Below, one piece after another: positions 46,066 through 55,322 of a stretch of DNA of 64,000 nucleotides. Both the position numbers and the translations under genes were made by a program. Within the stretch, counting starts at the first letter, position 1. The number at the start of each line of letters is the position of its first letter. This stretch comes from Arthrobacter sp. Edens01 (lineage in GTDB: Bacteria > Actinomycetota > Actinomycetes > Actinomycetales > Micrococcaceae), in NCBI RefSeq assembly GCF_001307035.1, contig NZ_LKIU01000002.1:169088-233087 (forward strand), read 5' to 3'. The notes under the pieces are model-generated. The model saw nothing but the letters and a program-made list of their open reading frames with translations. It was not told the DNA's origin and searched no databases.

Positions 46066-46860
46066 TCAGTAAGGGCGGTAGGGGTTGAAATTATGGCGCT
46101 GGAAGTATGGGTTGCTGGGCCGCAGGTAGAGCATCACAATTCCTGCGATCCCGGCCAGCGAGGAGAGCAGGGAGATCCAGCCGATCAGCGAGGTCACATA
46201 GGCGGGAAGGGATAACAGCAGCCCGAAGGCCGAGAAGGCTGCGAACACTGTGCCGACAATCCGGGCCCAGTTGTGCCCCTTCAGGACGAACCAGGCAATC
46301 AGGACGTAGATGCCCAGTCCGATGATGCTCAGCACCACCGAAAACCAGATCAGGAACCCGCCGGCGTCCTGGACATCTATGTTGGCGTCCCGCAGGGCGT
46401 CGGTTTGGGAAATGGTCAGGACATCCGGCAGACGGACTGCGGTCACGATGTTGTTGATCAGGGAGAGGACTCCCGCGGCGATGATCAGCCAGAACCCCGT
46501 CACGACTTCACGGGGTGCCGGCCCCTTGGGCTGGGTCGACGGTCCCTGCACGGCTCCGGGATAGCTGTAGCCGGAGGGCTGCGCGGGCTGGTAGCCGTAT
46601 GACTGCCCGTACTGTCCCTGGCCATACTGCCCGTAGGGCTGCCCCGGCTGCTGATATGGGCCCGGCCCTGCGGCATGTCCCGGGTGCTGGCCGGGTTCCG
46701 GCGGGATGTGGGTCTGTGCCGGCTGATTCGGCTGATTCGGCTGGAGAGGAGGGCTGTACTGTCCGTATTTCGGCTCCGGACGCTGGTCCTGGCCTTCGCC
46801 GGTCTCCGGCTGCCGGCCCGGGAGGTCCTGGTTTTCATGGGGATCGCTGGGAGTGCTCAT
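46066..46860 (-). CDS. Membrane protein with Pro/Gln/Tyr-rich N-terminus
   Basis: The first 115 residues are a disordered, repetitive Gln/Pro/Gly/Tyr region (YGQYGQGQYGQSYGYQ). Then come four membrane helices (VVTGFWLIIAAGVLSLINNI, SVVLSIIGLGIYVLIAW, TVFAAFSAFGLLLSL, SLAGIAGIVMLYL). This layout is common among actinobacterial envelope proteins of unknown role. It shares the layout and likely helix-pair arrangement with the preceding gene, so the two may be paralogues. Confidence 0.7.
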   Translation of the reverse strand: MSTPSDPHENQDLPGRQPETGEGQDQRPEPKYGQYSPPLQPNQPNQPAQTHIPPEPGQHPGHAAGPGPYQQPGQPYGQYGQGQYGQSYGYQPAQPSGYSYPGAVQGPSTQPKGPAPREVVTGFWLIIAAGVLSLINNIVTAVRLPDVLTISQTDALRDANIDVQDAGGFLIWFSVVLSIIGLGIYVLIAWFVLKGHNWARIVGTVFAAFSAFGLLLSLPAYVTSLIGWISLLSSLAGIAGIVMLYLRPSNPYFQRHNFNPYRPY

Positions 46861-47062
46861 TGGTGCCCGCCTGCCGAGTGGATGGCCTGCCGAAAGAGCC
46901 TCCGGCAGGGCAGATAACCCATCTGCGAAGTCGGGGTTCAGTCTAGCTGTCCTGGCACGCGGCAACACGGTTTGGCGCGCGAATCGACGGTGCGCGGGGT
47001 ACAAAAACAGCAGGTCCGGGACGCGGGAGAGCGTACCGGACCTGCTGGATGAATGCGTGTGC

Positions 47063-47602
47063 TTATGCCTTGACGAAGGCAACGTCCACGTTGATGGTGA
47101 CCTTGTCGCCAACCAGGACGCCGCCGGTCTCAAGTGCCGCGTTCCAGGTCAGGCCGAATTCCTTGCGGCTGATGACGGTGGAACCGGAGAACCCGGCGCG
47201 GGTGGCGCCGAACGGATCGACTGCTACGCCGTTGAATTCGACGTCCAGGGTGACCGGGCGGGTGGTGTCCTTGATGGTCAGGTCGCCGGTGAGCTTGTAG
47301 GTTTCACCGGAGCCTTCGACGCTGGTTGCCGCGAAAGTCAGTTCCGGGTACTGCTCGACGTCGAAGAAGTCGGCGCCCTTGACGTGTCCGTCACGGTTCG
47401 GCTCGTTCGAATTGAACGACGCGGCGTCGATCGTGGCGCTGATCTTGGAATCATTCAGGTCCTGGCCAACCTCGAGGACGGCAGTCACCTTGTCGAAGTT
47501 GCCGCGGACCTTGCTGATGCCGGCGTGGCGGACGGTGAAGCCAACCTCGCTGTGGGAGGAATCGAGGTTCCAGGTGCCTGCAGTCAGACCGGTGGGGATC
47601 AT
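47063..47602 (-). CDS. YceI-family protein
   Basis: The 179-aa beta-barrel (lipocalin-like) protein starts ATG 47602 behind AAGGAG. It has TWNLDSSHSEVGFTVRHAGI, VNKV..., FNSNEPNRDGHVKGADFFDV, GDLTIKDTTRPVTLDVEF and GLTWNAAL, the YceI signature. It binds isoprenoid or quinone-like lipids. No signal peptide is present, as in cytoplasmic members. Confidence 0.9.
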   Translation of the reverse strand: MIPTGLTAGTWNLDSSHSEVGFTVRHAGISKVRGNFDKVTAVLEVGQDLNDSKISATIDAASFNSNEPNRDGHVKGADFFDVEQYPELTFAATSVEGSGETYKLTGDLTIKDTTRPVTLDVEFNGVAVDPFGATRAGFSGSTVISRKEFGLTWNAALETGGVLVGDKVTINVDVAFVKA

Positions 47603-47747
47603 GGGGTTCTCCTTCTGGGATGCGGCGGTGTGCTGTCTGCACCACCGCCAGTAGATGCATTTGCATTTACTATTGCACACATTGGTCAAAGGTTCAAGTG
47701 TTCGTGAAGATTTAATCTATCCCGGCGACTCTGCGAGACTTGAAAGC

Positions 47748-48410
47748 ATGTCCCGTGCCTCTATCCACCTCGTCCGCCATGGTGAAGTCTTTAATCCCGA
47801 CGGCATCCTGTACGGCCGGTTGCCGGAGTTCCACCTCTCCGAACTGGGCCGCGAAATGGCAGACCGTGTAGCCGGCCACTTCGAGCAGCGCAGGAACGAC
47901 GGCGCAAAGCTGGTTCATCTGGTTGCCTCGCCCCTGACGCGTGCCCAGGAGACCGCAGCCCCGATCGCAAGCGCCCTGGGCCTCGAAACCATGACCGACG
48001 AACGGATCCTGGAAGCGGAAAACCGCTTCGAAGGCCTTCCCGGCGTCAAGCGCCAGCTCCGCAATCCCCGGTACTGGCCGCTTCTCCGCAACCCGATGAA
48101 ACCCTCCTGGGGAGAGCCGTATGCCCAGCAGGTGGAGCGGGTCATGGCAGCGGTTCACGACGCGCGCATCCGGGCTCTGGAACTGGGCGGCTCCGGTGCT
48201 GAAGCAGTCCTTGTCAGCCACCAGCTGCCGATTTGGGTGACCCGCCTGGCTGCTGAGGGCCGCAGGCTCTGGCACGATCCCCGCAGCCGGGAGTGCACCC
48301 TCACCTCGGTGACCACCCTGGAATTCAATGACATGGAACTCACCGGCGTCCGCTATGCGGAGCCGTCCGCTGATCTTTTGCCCGGGGCAGCGAATCTGCC
48401 TGGCGCATAA
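47748..48410 (+). CDS. Histidine phosphatase family protein
   Basis: The active-site motif LVRHGE (VRHGEVFNPDG, residue about 10) and the second His in LVSHQLPIWVTRL, with ASPLTRAQETAAPI, identify the broad-specificity phosphoglycerate-mutase-like family. The substrate is unknown. It lies ahead of the cytochrome c maturation operon. Confidence 0.88.
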   Translation: MSRASIHLVRHGEVFNPDGILYGRLPEFHLSELGREMADRVAGHFEQRRNDGAKLVHLVASPLTRAQETAAPIASALGLETMTDERILEAENRFEGLPGVKRQLRNPRYWPLLRNPMKPSWGEPYAQQVERVMAAVHDARIRALELGGSGAEAVLVSHQLPIWVTRLAAEGRRLWHDPRSRECTLTSVTTLEFNDMELTGVRYAEPSADLLPGAANLPGA

Positions 48411-48469
48411 TACAATTACTACGCGTTGTAGAAGTGGCCGCCCCCTGCCGCGATGAAAGCTGGATCTCC

Positions 48470-49105
48470 GTGAAGAAACCCGAAAGCGAAACACCGCCTG
48501 CCGCCATGCACCGCAGGTCCTTCCTGCGGCTTGGTGCCGGGCTTGCCGTTGGCGTGCCGCTGGCGGCTGCCCTCGCAGGCTGCTCAACGGATGATCCGCT
48601 GGCCGAACAGGCCAAAGCAGGAGACAACAAGAACTACATCGCCGGAGACGGGTCCGTCACTGAATACGCGCCGTCCGAACGAGGTGAACCGGTTCGCCTG
48701 AGCGGAACCCTGTTTGACGGCACGGAAGTCAGCGCTGCTGACTGGGCCGGCGACGTCGTCGTCCTCAATTTCTGGTACGCAGCGTGTGCTCCCTGCCGCA
48801 AGGAAGCCCCCGACCTCGTGGAGCTGCATGACACTTACGCTCCCGAGGGCGCACGCTTCTACGGTGTGAATATCCGTGACGAGGCCAAGACTGCCGAGGC
48901 CTTCGAACGCAATTTCGCCATTCCCTACCCGAGCTTCGAGGACCGCAACGGTGAAGTCCTGCTGGCCATGACCAGCTTCGTGCCGCCGCAGGCTGTGCCC
49001 ACCACGCTCGTCCTTGACCGCGAAGGCCGGGTCGCTGCGCGCATCCTGGGCCTTGCGGACAAGGGCACCCTGAAGACGCTCATCAGCGACGCGCTGGCCG
49101 CGTAG
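48470..49105 (+). CDS. Thiol-disulfide protein TlpA/ResA-like, Tat lipoprotein
   Basis: The N-terminus MHRRSFLRLGAGLAVGVP then LAAALAGCSTD combines a twin-arginine-like signal and a lipobox. The thioredoxin domain has VVLNFWYAACAPCRKEAPDL (CAPC). It would keep apocytochrome c cysteines reduced on the outer face of the membrane. GTG 48470 is taken; GTG 48434 is possible. It is followed by ccdA after 5 bases. Confidence 0.88.
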   Translation: MKKPESETPPAAMHRRSFLRLGAGLAVGVPLAAALAGCSTDDPLAEQAKAGDNKNYIAGDGSVTEYAPSERGEPVRLSGTLFDGTEVSAADWAGDVVVLNFWYAACAPCRKEAPDLVELHDTYAPEGARFYGVNIRDEAKTAEAFERNFAIPYPSFEDRNGEVLLAMTSFVPPQAVPTTLVLDREGRVAARILGLADKGTLKTLISDALAA

Positions 49106-49110
49106 CCGCT

Positions 49111-49899
49111 GTGCCGCCCGTGATCCCAGCTGCCGCAGTGCCGGCTGCCAACGTATTCGCAGAGACGATCCTTAACGGATCGATGCTGCTGGCGATCCCG
49201 GTTGCCGTCCTTGCCGGGCTGGTTTCATTCCTGTCCCCCTGCGTGCTGCCGCTCGTGCCCGGCTACCTCGGCTATGTCACCGGCCTGACGGGCATTGACC
49301 TGCAGAAACAGCGGCGCGGACGGATGTTCACCGGAATCGCGCTGTTCGTGCTCGGGTTCTCCGTGGTTTTTGTGGCCATCGGCGCGGGAATCGGGCAGCT
49401 CGGCTCCTGGCTGCGCGGCGCCGAACAGGCTTGGATCCAGCAGGTCCTGGGCGCACTGATCATCCTTCTGGGCATCATCTTCATGGGTGGCCTGTCCTGG
49501 TTCCAGCGCGACCGCAAGATCGAGGCGCGCCCCCCGGCCGGACTCTGGGGCGCCCCACTGCTCGGCGTGACCTTCGGGCTGGGCTGGGCACCGTGCCTGG
49601 GCCCCACCCTCTCGGCCGTGCAGCTGCTCTCCTTCTCCGGCGACGACGCGTCCGCGGCGAAGGGTGCGCTGCTCACCTTCGTGTACTGCCTGGGCCTGGG
49701 GCTGCCGTTCCTGCTGATTGCCCTGGGCTTCCGGCGCGGAATGGGAGCACTCGGTTTCTTCCGCCGGCACCGCGTCGCCATGCAGCGCTTCGGCGGCGGC
49801 ATGCTGATCGCCCTTGGCCTCCTGATGGTCACCGGTGTCTGGAACATTTGGATCAACCAGCTCCAGGGCTGGTTGGATAGTGTGACGCTTCCAATCTGA
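49111..49899 (+). CDS. ccdA: Cytochrome c biogenesis protein CcdA
   Basis: Six hydrophobic helices carry the two redox cysteines, FLSPCVLPLVPGYLGY and GWAPCLGPTLSAV. CcdA passes electrons from thioredoxin across the membrane to the TlpA-like protein. At 262 aa it is normal in size. The stop overlaps the start of resB by 1 base. Confidence 0.95.
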   Translation: MPPVIPAAAVPAANVFAETILNGSMLLAIPVAVLAGLVSFLSPCVLPLVPGYLGYVTGLTGIDLQKQRRGRMFTGIALFVLGFSVVFVAIGAGIGQLGSWLRGAEQAWIQQVLGALIILLGIIFMGGLSWFQRDRKIEARPPAGLWGAPLLGVTFGLGWAPCLGPTLSAVQLLSFSGDDASAAKGALLTFVYCLGLGLPFLLIALGFRRGMGALGFFRRHRVAMQRFGGGMLIALGLLMVTGVWNIWINQLQGWLDSVTLPI

Positions 49900-51704
49900 T
49901 GAACACTCCTTCGAACCCGTCCCCAGAGAACAATGAGAACCAGTTGAAACCTGAACCGGACAGCGAAAAGACGCCCACTCCGCCGGCACCTGATGCGGGA
50001 ACCAAGACCGCTGCGGCGGGAGGCAAGGGCAAAAAGGCGGCCAGCGACGTCGCGCTTCCCAGCCTTGGGCTGCTTGGCACCCTCCGCTGGGCCTGGACGC
50101 AGCTCACCAGCATGCGCACTGCACTGTTCCTGCTGCTCCTGCTGGCCGTGGCTGCCGTTCCGGGGTCGCTCTTCCCCCAGCGGCCCGCGAACCCCGCCGC
50201 GGTCACGCAGTACATTCAGGACAACCCGGGTTCAGGACCTTGGCTGGACCGTTTCCAGCTTTTCGACGTGTACTCCTCCGTCTGGTTCTCCGCGATCTAC
50301 CTGCTGCTGTTCATCTCCCTGATCGGGTGCGTGATTCCGCGCGCCAAGGTGCACTGGAGGGCGCTGCGCTCCAAGCCGCCGCGGACTCCCACCAAGCTCT
50401 CCCGCCTGCCGGAGTACGGCACCCTTGCGGTGCCGGCCGGCACCGGACTCACTGCTTCACAGGCCGCCCGCGACGCTGAGGCAATTCTTCGCAAGCGCGG
50501 CTACCGGGTCGAGGCCCGGGACCTGGACGGGGACCGCCCGTCCGTGGGCGCCGAGCGCGGCTTCCTGAAGGAAACCGGAAACCTGGTTTTCCACGTGTCC
50601 CTGATCGGCGTCCTGGCCTCCGTGGCCGTGGGCGGACTGCTGGGCTACAACGGCCAGCGGGTTGTGGTGGAAGGCGATACCTTCGTGAACACCCTGGTGG
50701 GTTACGACACCTTCACTCCCGGCACCAACTTCACCGAGTCCCAGCTTTCTCCGTATTCGCTGACCCTGGATGAATTCGAAGTCACTTTCGACCGCCAGCC
50801 AAACGGCAACGTCCAGCCGCTGGACTTCCACGCGGACGTTACGGTGCAGGAGGACCCGGACGAGGAACCGCGCAAGGAAACGCTGAAGGTCAATGAACCG
50901 CTGAACATCGGCGGAACCAAGGTTTACCTGGTCGGCAACGGATACGCACCCGTGGTGACAGTGCGCGACGGCGAAGGCGAGATTGCGTACCAGGGCCCGG
51001 TGGTCGGTGTACCCACTGACGGTGTGTACACGTCCCTCATGGTGATCAAGGCTCCGGATGCCAAGCCGGACCAGCTCGGTTTCGTAGGATTCTTCCTTCC
51101 CACCGCCATGCTGGATTCGCAGGGGGTTTCCTTCTCCGGTGACCCCGATCCGGTGAACCCGCAGCTCAACCTGAACTCCTACTACGGGGACCTGGGGCTC
51201 GACGACGGTGTTCCCACCAACGTGTTCGTCCTTGATACCGAGGACCTCACGCCCCTGAATAACCGGGACCTGGACTCGGGCGGCATTGTGCTGGGCATGA
51301 ACCAGACGTACGACCTGCCCGAGGGCAAGGGCTCGATCAGCTTCGACGGCCTGCTGCGCTATGCAGCACTGGACGTCCACTACGATCCGGCCAAGACCGG
51401 GGTGCTCATATTCTCCGTACTCAGCCTTGCGGGGCTGTCCGCCTCCCTGTTCCTGGCCCGCCGCCGGGTCTGGGTCCGTACCGGAACGGCCGAAGATGGA
51501 CGCATAATGGTCGAGTACGGTCTGCTGGCCCGCGGTGAAGACGCGCGGCTGGAAACCGAGGCTGAAGCCCTGCGGAACCTGCTCGAAAAGAAGTGGCTGG
51601 CGGGAGCTCCCGCCGCAAACCCTGCGGAAGGCCCGGATACCCTGGCCGACGCATCAGTGGCCGGCAGCACCGGACGCACGGAAGAAACAGGTAAGGACTC
51701 CTAA
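49899..51704 (+). CDS. resB: Cytochrome c biogenesis protein ResB (Ccs1)
   Basis: The 601-aa protein has four helices (RTALFLLLLLAVAAVPGSLF, AIYLLLFISLIGCVIP, NLVFHVSLIGVLASVAVGG and VLIFSVLSLAGLSASLFLA) and a large outer domain between helices 3 and 4. It is one half of the system II heme ligation machine. Its stop overlaps the start of ccsB. Confidence 0.94.
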   Translation: MNTPSNPSPENNENQLKPEPDSEKTPTPPAPDAGTKTAAAGGKGKKAASDVALPSLGLLGTLRWAWTQLTSMRTALFLLLLLAVAAVPGSLFPQRPANPAAVTQYIQDNPGSGPWLDRFQLFDVYSSVWFSAIYLLLFISLIGCVIPRAKVHWRALRSKPPRTPTKLSRLPEYGTLAVPAGTGLTASQAARDAEAILRKRGYRVEARDLDGDRPSVGAERGFLKETGNLVFHVSLIGVLASVAVGGLLGYNGQRVVVEGDTFVNTLVGYDTFTPGTNFTESQLSPYSLTLDEFEVTFDRQPNGNVQPLDFHADVTVQEDPDEEPRKETLKVNEPLNIGGTKVYLVGNGYAPVVTVRDGEGEIAYQGPVVGVPTDGVYTSLMVIKAPDAKPDQLGFVGFFLPTAMLDSQGVSFSGDPDPVNPQLNLNSYYGDLGLDDGVPTNVFVLDTEDLTPLNNRDLDSGGIVLGMNQTYDLPEGKGSISFDGLLRYAALDVHYDPAKTGVLIFSVLSLAGLSASLFLARRRVWVRTGTAEDGRIMVEYGLLARGEDARLETEAEALRNLLEKKWLAGAPAANPAEGPDTLADASVAGSTGRTEETGKDS

Positions 51705-52738
51705 TGCCCTCCATCGACTACCAGCTCGCGGAATACAGCGACCTATTTATGCTGCTGGCGGCGTTCACCTACACGGTCGCGCTGCTCGCCTTCGCCTGGG
51801 ACCTGGCCAAGAGCAGCAAGACGCTGCAGGCCGTTGACCGTAAGGCCGCAGCCCAGGCGGCCCCGGCGAAGAAGGTCATGGCCACCGCGGGCGCTCCCAC
51901 GGGACCGGCAGACTCCAACCGCCAGTGGGACAGCAGCGAAGCAGTCACCGCTGACGACGCCATGGGCTACACCGGACCACGCCGCAATGCGGCCCGGGTC
52001 GCGGTTGCGCTCACCGCGCTGGCTACGCTGATCCATGCCGCTGCCGTCGTGGCCCGGGGCCTGGCTGCCCACCGTGTGCCGTGGGGCAACATGTACGAAT
52101 TCTGCACCACCGGCGCCCTCGTGGTGTCCGTGATCTTCCTGCTGGTGCTGCTGCGCCGCGACCTGCGGTTCCTGGGCACCTTCGTGGTGGGCCTGGTGCT
52201 GATCATGATGATGGCTGCGACCATCGGCTTCCCCACCCCGGTAGGCCACCTGATCCCCGCGCTGCAGAGCTACTGGCTGATCATCCACGTTTCCGTTGCG
52301 GTTATTGCCTCGGCCCTGTTCACCCTGACCTTTGCCATGTCGGTGCTGCAGCTGCTGCAGGCTGACCGCGAGGCCAAGGCCCGTGCCGGCGCGAAGGAAC
52401 GCTTCGGGTTCCTGAAGATCGTTCCCTCGGCACAGTCCCTGGAGAACTTCTCCTACCGCATCAACGCCGTTGCCTTTGTGCTCTGGACCTTCACCCTGAT
52501 GGCCGGCGCAGTCTGGGCCGAGCAGGCCTGGGGCCGTTACTGGGGCTGGGACACCAAGGAAGTCTGGACCTTCGTGATCTGGGTTGTCTACGCCGGCTAC
52601 CTGCACGCCCGCGCAACCCGCGGCTGGACCGGCACCCGCGCCGCCTGGCTCTCGATCGTCGGCTACCTCTGCGTGGTCTTCAACTTCACCATCGTCAACG
52701 TCTACTTCGCCGGCCTGCACAGCTACTCCGGGGTCTAG
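51704..52738 (+). CDS. ccsB: Cytochrome c biogenesis protein CcsB (CcsA-type)
   Basis: The protein carries the tryptophan-rich heme-handling motif WGWDTKEVWTFVIWVVYAGY and heme-ligand His residues (HVSVAVIASALF, HAAAVVARGL). Eight helices are seen in 344 aa. With ResB it attaches heme to cytochrome c. It closes the TlpA-CcdA-ResB-CcsB operon, ended by a terminator. Confidence 0.95.
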   Translation: MPSIDYQLAEYSDLFMLLAAFTYTVALLAFAWDLAKSSKTLQAVDRKAAAQAAPAKKVMATAGAPTGPADSNRQWDSSEAVTADDAMGYTGPRRNAARVAVALTALATLIHAAAVVARGLAAHRVPWGNMYEFCTTGALVVSVIFLLVLLRRDLRFLGTFVVGLVLIMMMAATIGFPTPVGHLIPALQSYWLIIHVSVAVIASALFTLTFAMSVLQLLQADREAKARAGAKERFGFLKIVPSAQSLENFSYRINAVAFVLWTFTLMAGAVWAEQAWGRYWGWDTKEVWTFVIWVVYAGYLHARATRGWTGTRAAWLSIVGYLCVVFNFTIVNVYFAGLHSYSGV

Positions 52739-52753
52739 TCCCTGCCGTTTCAA

Positions 52754-52785
52754 GGCCCCGCTCCGGCTTCTGCCGGGGCGGGGCC
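52754..52785 (+). terminator. Terminator of the ccs operon
   Basis: GGCCCCGCTCCGGC and GCCGGGGCGGGGCC pair over 14 bp (one G-T) around TTCT, followed by ATTTGCTGTTT. Confidence 0.8.
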
Positions 52786-52988
52786 ATTTGCTGTTTCGGG
52801 TGGGGTGCGGCTTGGGGCGGATCTCGCGGCCGGTGTCGTGAGGCTGCGGCACGTGGTTGAGGCACGCGGGCTTTTGCGCCGGACCCATTCCGCAAGCGCT
52901 CTGAACGGTGCCAGACTGGGCCAATGAGTCACCGCGCAGGGTACAGCCGGCGCGCAGCACTCGTCCGGGTCGACACGTCTGGTCGTTC

Positions 52989-54401
52989 ATGAAGCCGGGG
53001 GGCAAAGCCGTCGTCGCGCTGCTCGCGTGCTGCATCGCGCAGTTCGTCCTGACGGTCAACGGCTCGATCGTGAGCATCGTCCTTCCCGACATTGCGAGGG
53101 AGTTCGGCTCCTCGATGACGTTGCTGCAGTGGACGGTAGGAGTCTACGTCCTCGCTTTCGCGTGCCTCCTGACAGCGGCGGGCAACACGGCCGACCGCCT
53201 CGGCCGCCGTCGCATCCTGATCGCCGGACTCGCCGTAATCCTGATCGGCTCCCTGGTCTGCGCGCTGAGTCCCGATGTTGCCGTGCTAATCGCCGGGCGC
53301 GTCGTGCAGGCCGTCGGCGCAGCCATGCTCGCTTCGTCGGGGCTCGCCGCTGTCTCGGCCGAGTCAACCGTCACCGCGGTGCGGGTCCGCGCGATCGCGT
53401 GGTGGGCCGCGATTGGCGGTGTCGCCCTGGCCGCCGGACCCTTCATCGGTGGCGTCCTCAGCGAGTACTTCGGATGGCGCGGCGTGTTCTGGATGAGCGT
53501 CCCGGTCGCCCTCATCGGCCTGATCCTGGTGCCGATCTCAGTCAAGGAGTCACGCAACCCCTCGCCGTTGCCGTTCGATGCCGTCGGGCAGATCCTGCTG
53601 TCGGGGTTCCTCGCTGCGCTGGCCTTCGCGATGATCGAGGGCACGCAGCTTGGCTGGACTTCCGCGCCGATCCTGATCGCGCTCGGGGCCGCGGCTGTGC
53701 TCCTCACCGTCGGGCTGCTGCGTGCCCGGCGCCGGCCGGATCCCCTGATCCCGCTCCGGCTCTTCGCCGACCGCCCCTTCGTCCGGGCCTCGCTCACCTC
53801 GATCATCGGCTTCGCCGCCGCCGCAGGCTTCTTCTATATCGCCCCGCAGTATCTGCGCTCGATCCGCGGGGAGAGCGCGCTGGAGGCGGGCATCTTCCTC
53901 CTGCCGCTCGCGCTCGCCGCTCTGGCTTCCGCCCAGCTGTCCGGGCGGATCGTCGCGGCCGGGCGGGCGGGCCAGGACCTGGTGGCGGGCGGAGTGGTCA
54001 TGGCAGTCGGTTCGGTGATGCTGCTGCTGTGGTCGGACGGCTCGCTGTGGGTGGTCGCGGCGGCGTTCATCGTCTTCGGATTCGGCTACGGACTGCTCAA
54101 CGATCCGCTCAGCGTGGAGGAGCTCGCATCGCTTCCCGGCTCGGAGGCGGGCCTGGCTTCGTCGCTGTTCTCGACGTCGAAGCAGACCGGTCAGCTCTTC
54201 GGCATCGCGGCGGTGGGCACAATCCTGTCCGCGGCCTCGCCGGACTTCGCGCCCGCCTACCGCGATGTAGGCGGGTGGGGCTGGGCGGCGCTGGTAGTCT
54301 GCGGCGTCGCGGTCTCCGCCCTCAACGTCCCCTCCCTGGGAAGCCGCGCCAAGCCGATCCGCACCCCCACCATCACGACCCCGGACGGGCCTTCCCGTTA
54401 A
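52989..54401 (+). CDS. MFS transporter, DHA2-like
   Basis: About 14 helices with FVLTVNGSIVSIVLPDIARE, LLQWTVGVYVLAFACLLTAA, RLGRRRILIAGLAVILIG and VALAAGPFIGGVLSEYFGWR identify the drug-efflux MFS class. ATG 52989 lacks a clear ribosome-binding site. Codon use is heavier in tcg, gcg and gac-style GC codons than in neighbours, and the gene breaks the usual gene order, suggesting recent acquisition. Confidence 0.88.
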   Translation: MKPGGKAVVALLACCIAQFVLTVNGSIVSIVLPDIAREFGSSMTLLQWTVGVYVLAFACLLTAAGNTADRLGRRRILIAGLAVILIGSLVCALSPDVAVLIAGRVVQAVGAAMLASSGLAAVSAESTVTAVRVRAIAWWAAIGGVALAAGPFIGGVLSEYFGWRGVFWMSVPVALIGLILVPISVKESRNPSPLPFDAVGQILLSGFLAALAFAMIEGTQLGWTSAPILIALGAAAVLLTVGLLRARRRPDPLIPLRLFADRPFVRASLTSIIGFAAAAGFFYIAPQYLRSIRGESALEAGIFLLPLALAALASAQLSGRIVAAGRAGQDLVAGGVVMAVGSVMLLLWSDGSLWVVAAAFIVFGFGYGLLNDPLSVEELASLPGSEAGLASSLFSTSKQTGQLFGIAAVGTILSAASPDFAPAYRDVGGWGWAALVVCGVAVSALNVPSLGSRAKPIRTPTITTPDGPSR

Positions 54402-54407
54402 AGGTGG

Positions 54408-54785
54408 CTAGTTGCTGCTGGGCTTCTCGTCGTCGTTCTGCTTTGAACGCTTCTCGCGGTCGGCGATTTCCTGCTCCCGGCGCTTGAGCTCTTCTTCCTT
54501 CTGCTTCTGACGGCGGCGGATCTCCAGGTTGCGGAGGAACTCGGGGTCATCGTCCGGAGCAGTGGGGTGGCGCGGTGCGCGGGGCTTGGGCTCGGGACCG
54601 CTGGCCGGACGGCCAAAAAGGAACCACAGAATGGCACCCAGAACCGGCAGCAGAACAATCACAGCGATCCAGGCGGGTTTGGAAATGCTCCGGACTTCGT
54701 GTGCACGGGACATAAGGCAGTCGATGACTGCGTAGATGATTACGGCTGCGACGACGATGACGCCGAGGAGTACGAAGCGGGGCAT
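54408..54785 (-). CDS. PLDc_N-domain membrane protein
   Basis: Two helices (FVLLGVIVVAAVIIYAVIDC and AWIAVIVLLPVLGAILWFLF with FGRPA) form the phospholipase-D-N-terminal-like domain common in actinobacteria, followed by a long charged coiled coil (RQKQKEEELKRREQEIADRE). TACACT ends 6 bases before ATG 54785, so the mRNA is probably leaderless. Confidence 0.82.
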   Translation of the reverse strand: MPRFVLLGVIVVAAVIIYAVIDCLMSRAHEVRSISKPAWIAVIVLLPVLGAILWFLFGRPASGPEPKPRAPRHPTAPDDDPEFLRNLEIRRRQKQKEEELKRREQEIADREKRSKQNDDEKPSSN

Positions 54786-54909
54786 GCCCCCAGTGTAGTG
54801 GAGGCAGCTGGAGGCGGCCTGAATAGTTTCCAAAGGCACTCAATCAGGCAGTTTCAGCCCGTTCGGCAGGCTGGGAGACTGGTTCAGGGGCAGCCCGTAG
54901 AATGGGCAC

Positions 54910-55233
54910 GTGGCTTTCTGGAAATTTACCGCTCTCCGCCTTGCTCTGGTGGCCGTCTTCTTTGTTGCAGGCCTGTACCTGCAGCTGGGCCTGGTGCTGT
55001 CCGCGATCGTGGCCGCAGTGCTGGCCTGGTGCGTGACGTACCTGTTCTTCCGCGACATGCGCGACGCCGCTGCCAAGGGCCTGCAGAGCCGGTTCAGTGA
55101 AAGGACGCCTCCCTCACGCAACCGCGCTGAACTGGACGATTCCGCGGCAGAGGATTCCATGCTTGACGCCAACCCGGATGTGACGATCGATTCCGACCGC
55201 AAGCCCCGGGAACCCAAGCCCCGCGACTCCTAG
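54910..55233 (+). CDS. DUF4229 membrane protein
   Basis: The 107-aa protein has two helices (LALVAVFFVAGLYLQLGLVL, AAVLAWCVTYLFF) and a soluble tail with SRFSERTPPSRNRAELDDSA, as in the DUF4229 family. TAGAAT ends 6 bases before the GTG, indicating a leaderless transcript. Confidence 0.85.
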   Translation: MAFWKFTALRLALVAVFFVAGLYLQLGLVLSAIVAAVLAWCVTYLFFRDMRDAAAKGLQSRFSERTPPSRNRAELDDSAAEDSMLDANPDVTIDSDRKPREPKPRDS

Positions 55234-55322
55234 ACCGCTGCCCCTGCCGGCCCGGCGGATTCTGCTAGGGTCGGGTTTTTGCCCGGGGAATCTTTCCGGC
55301 GCACGGCAAACGGGGGATAGGC

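Noticed and set aside
53027-54487. 486-aa plus-strand Arg-rich frame
   Set aside because: Out-of-frame shadow of the MFS transporter.
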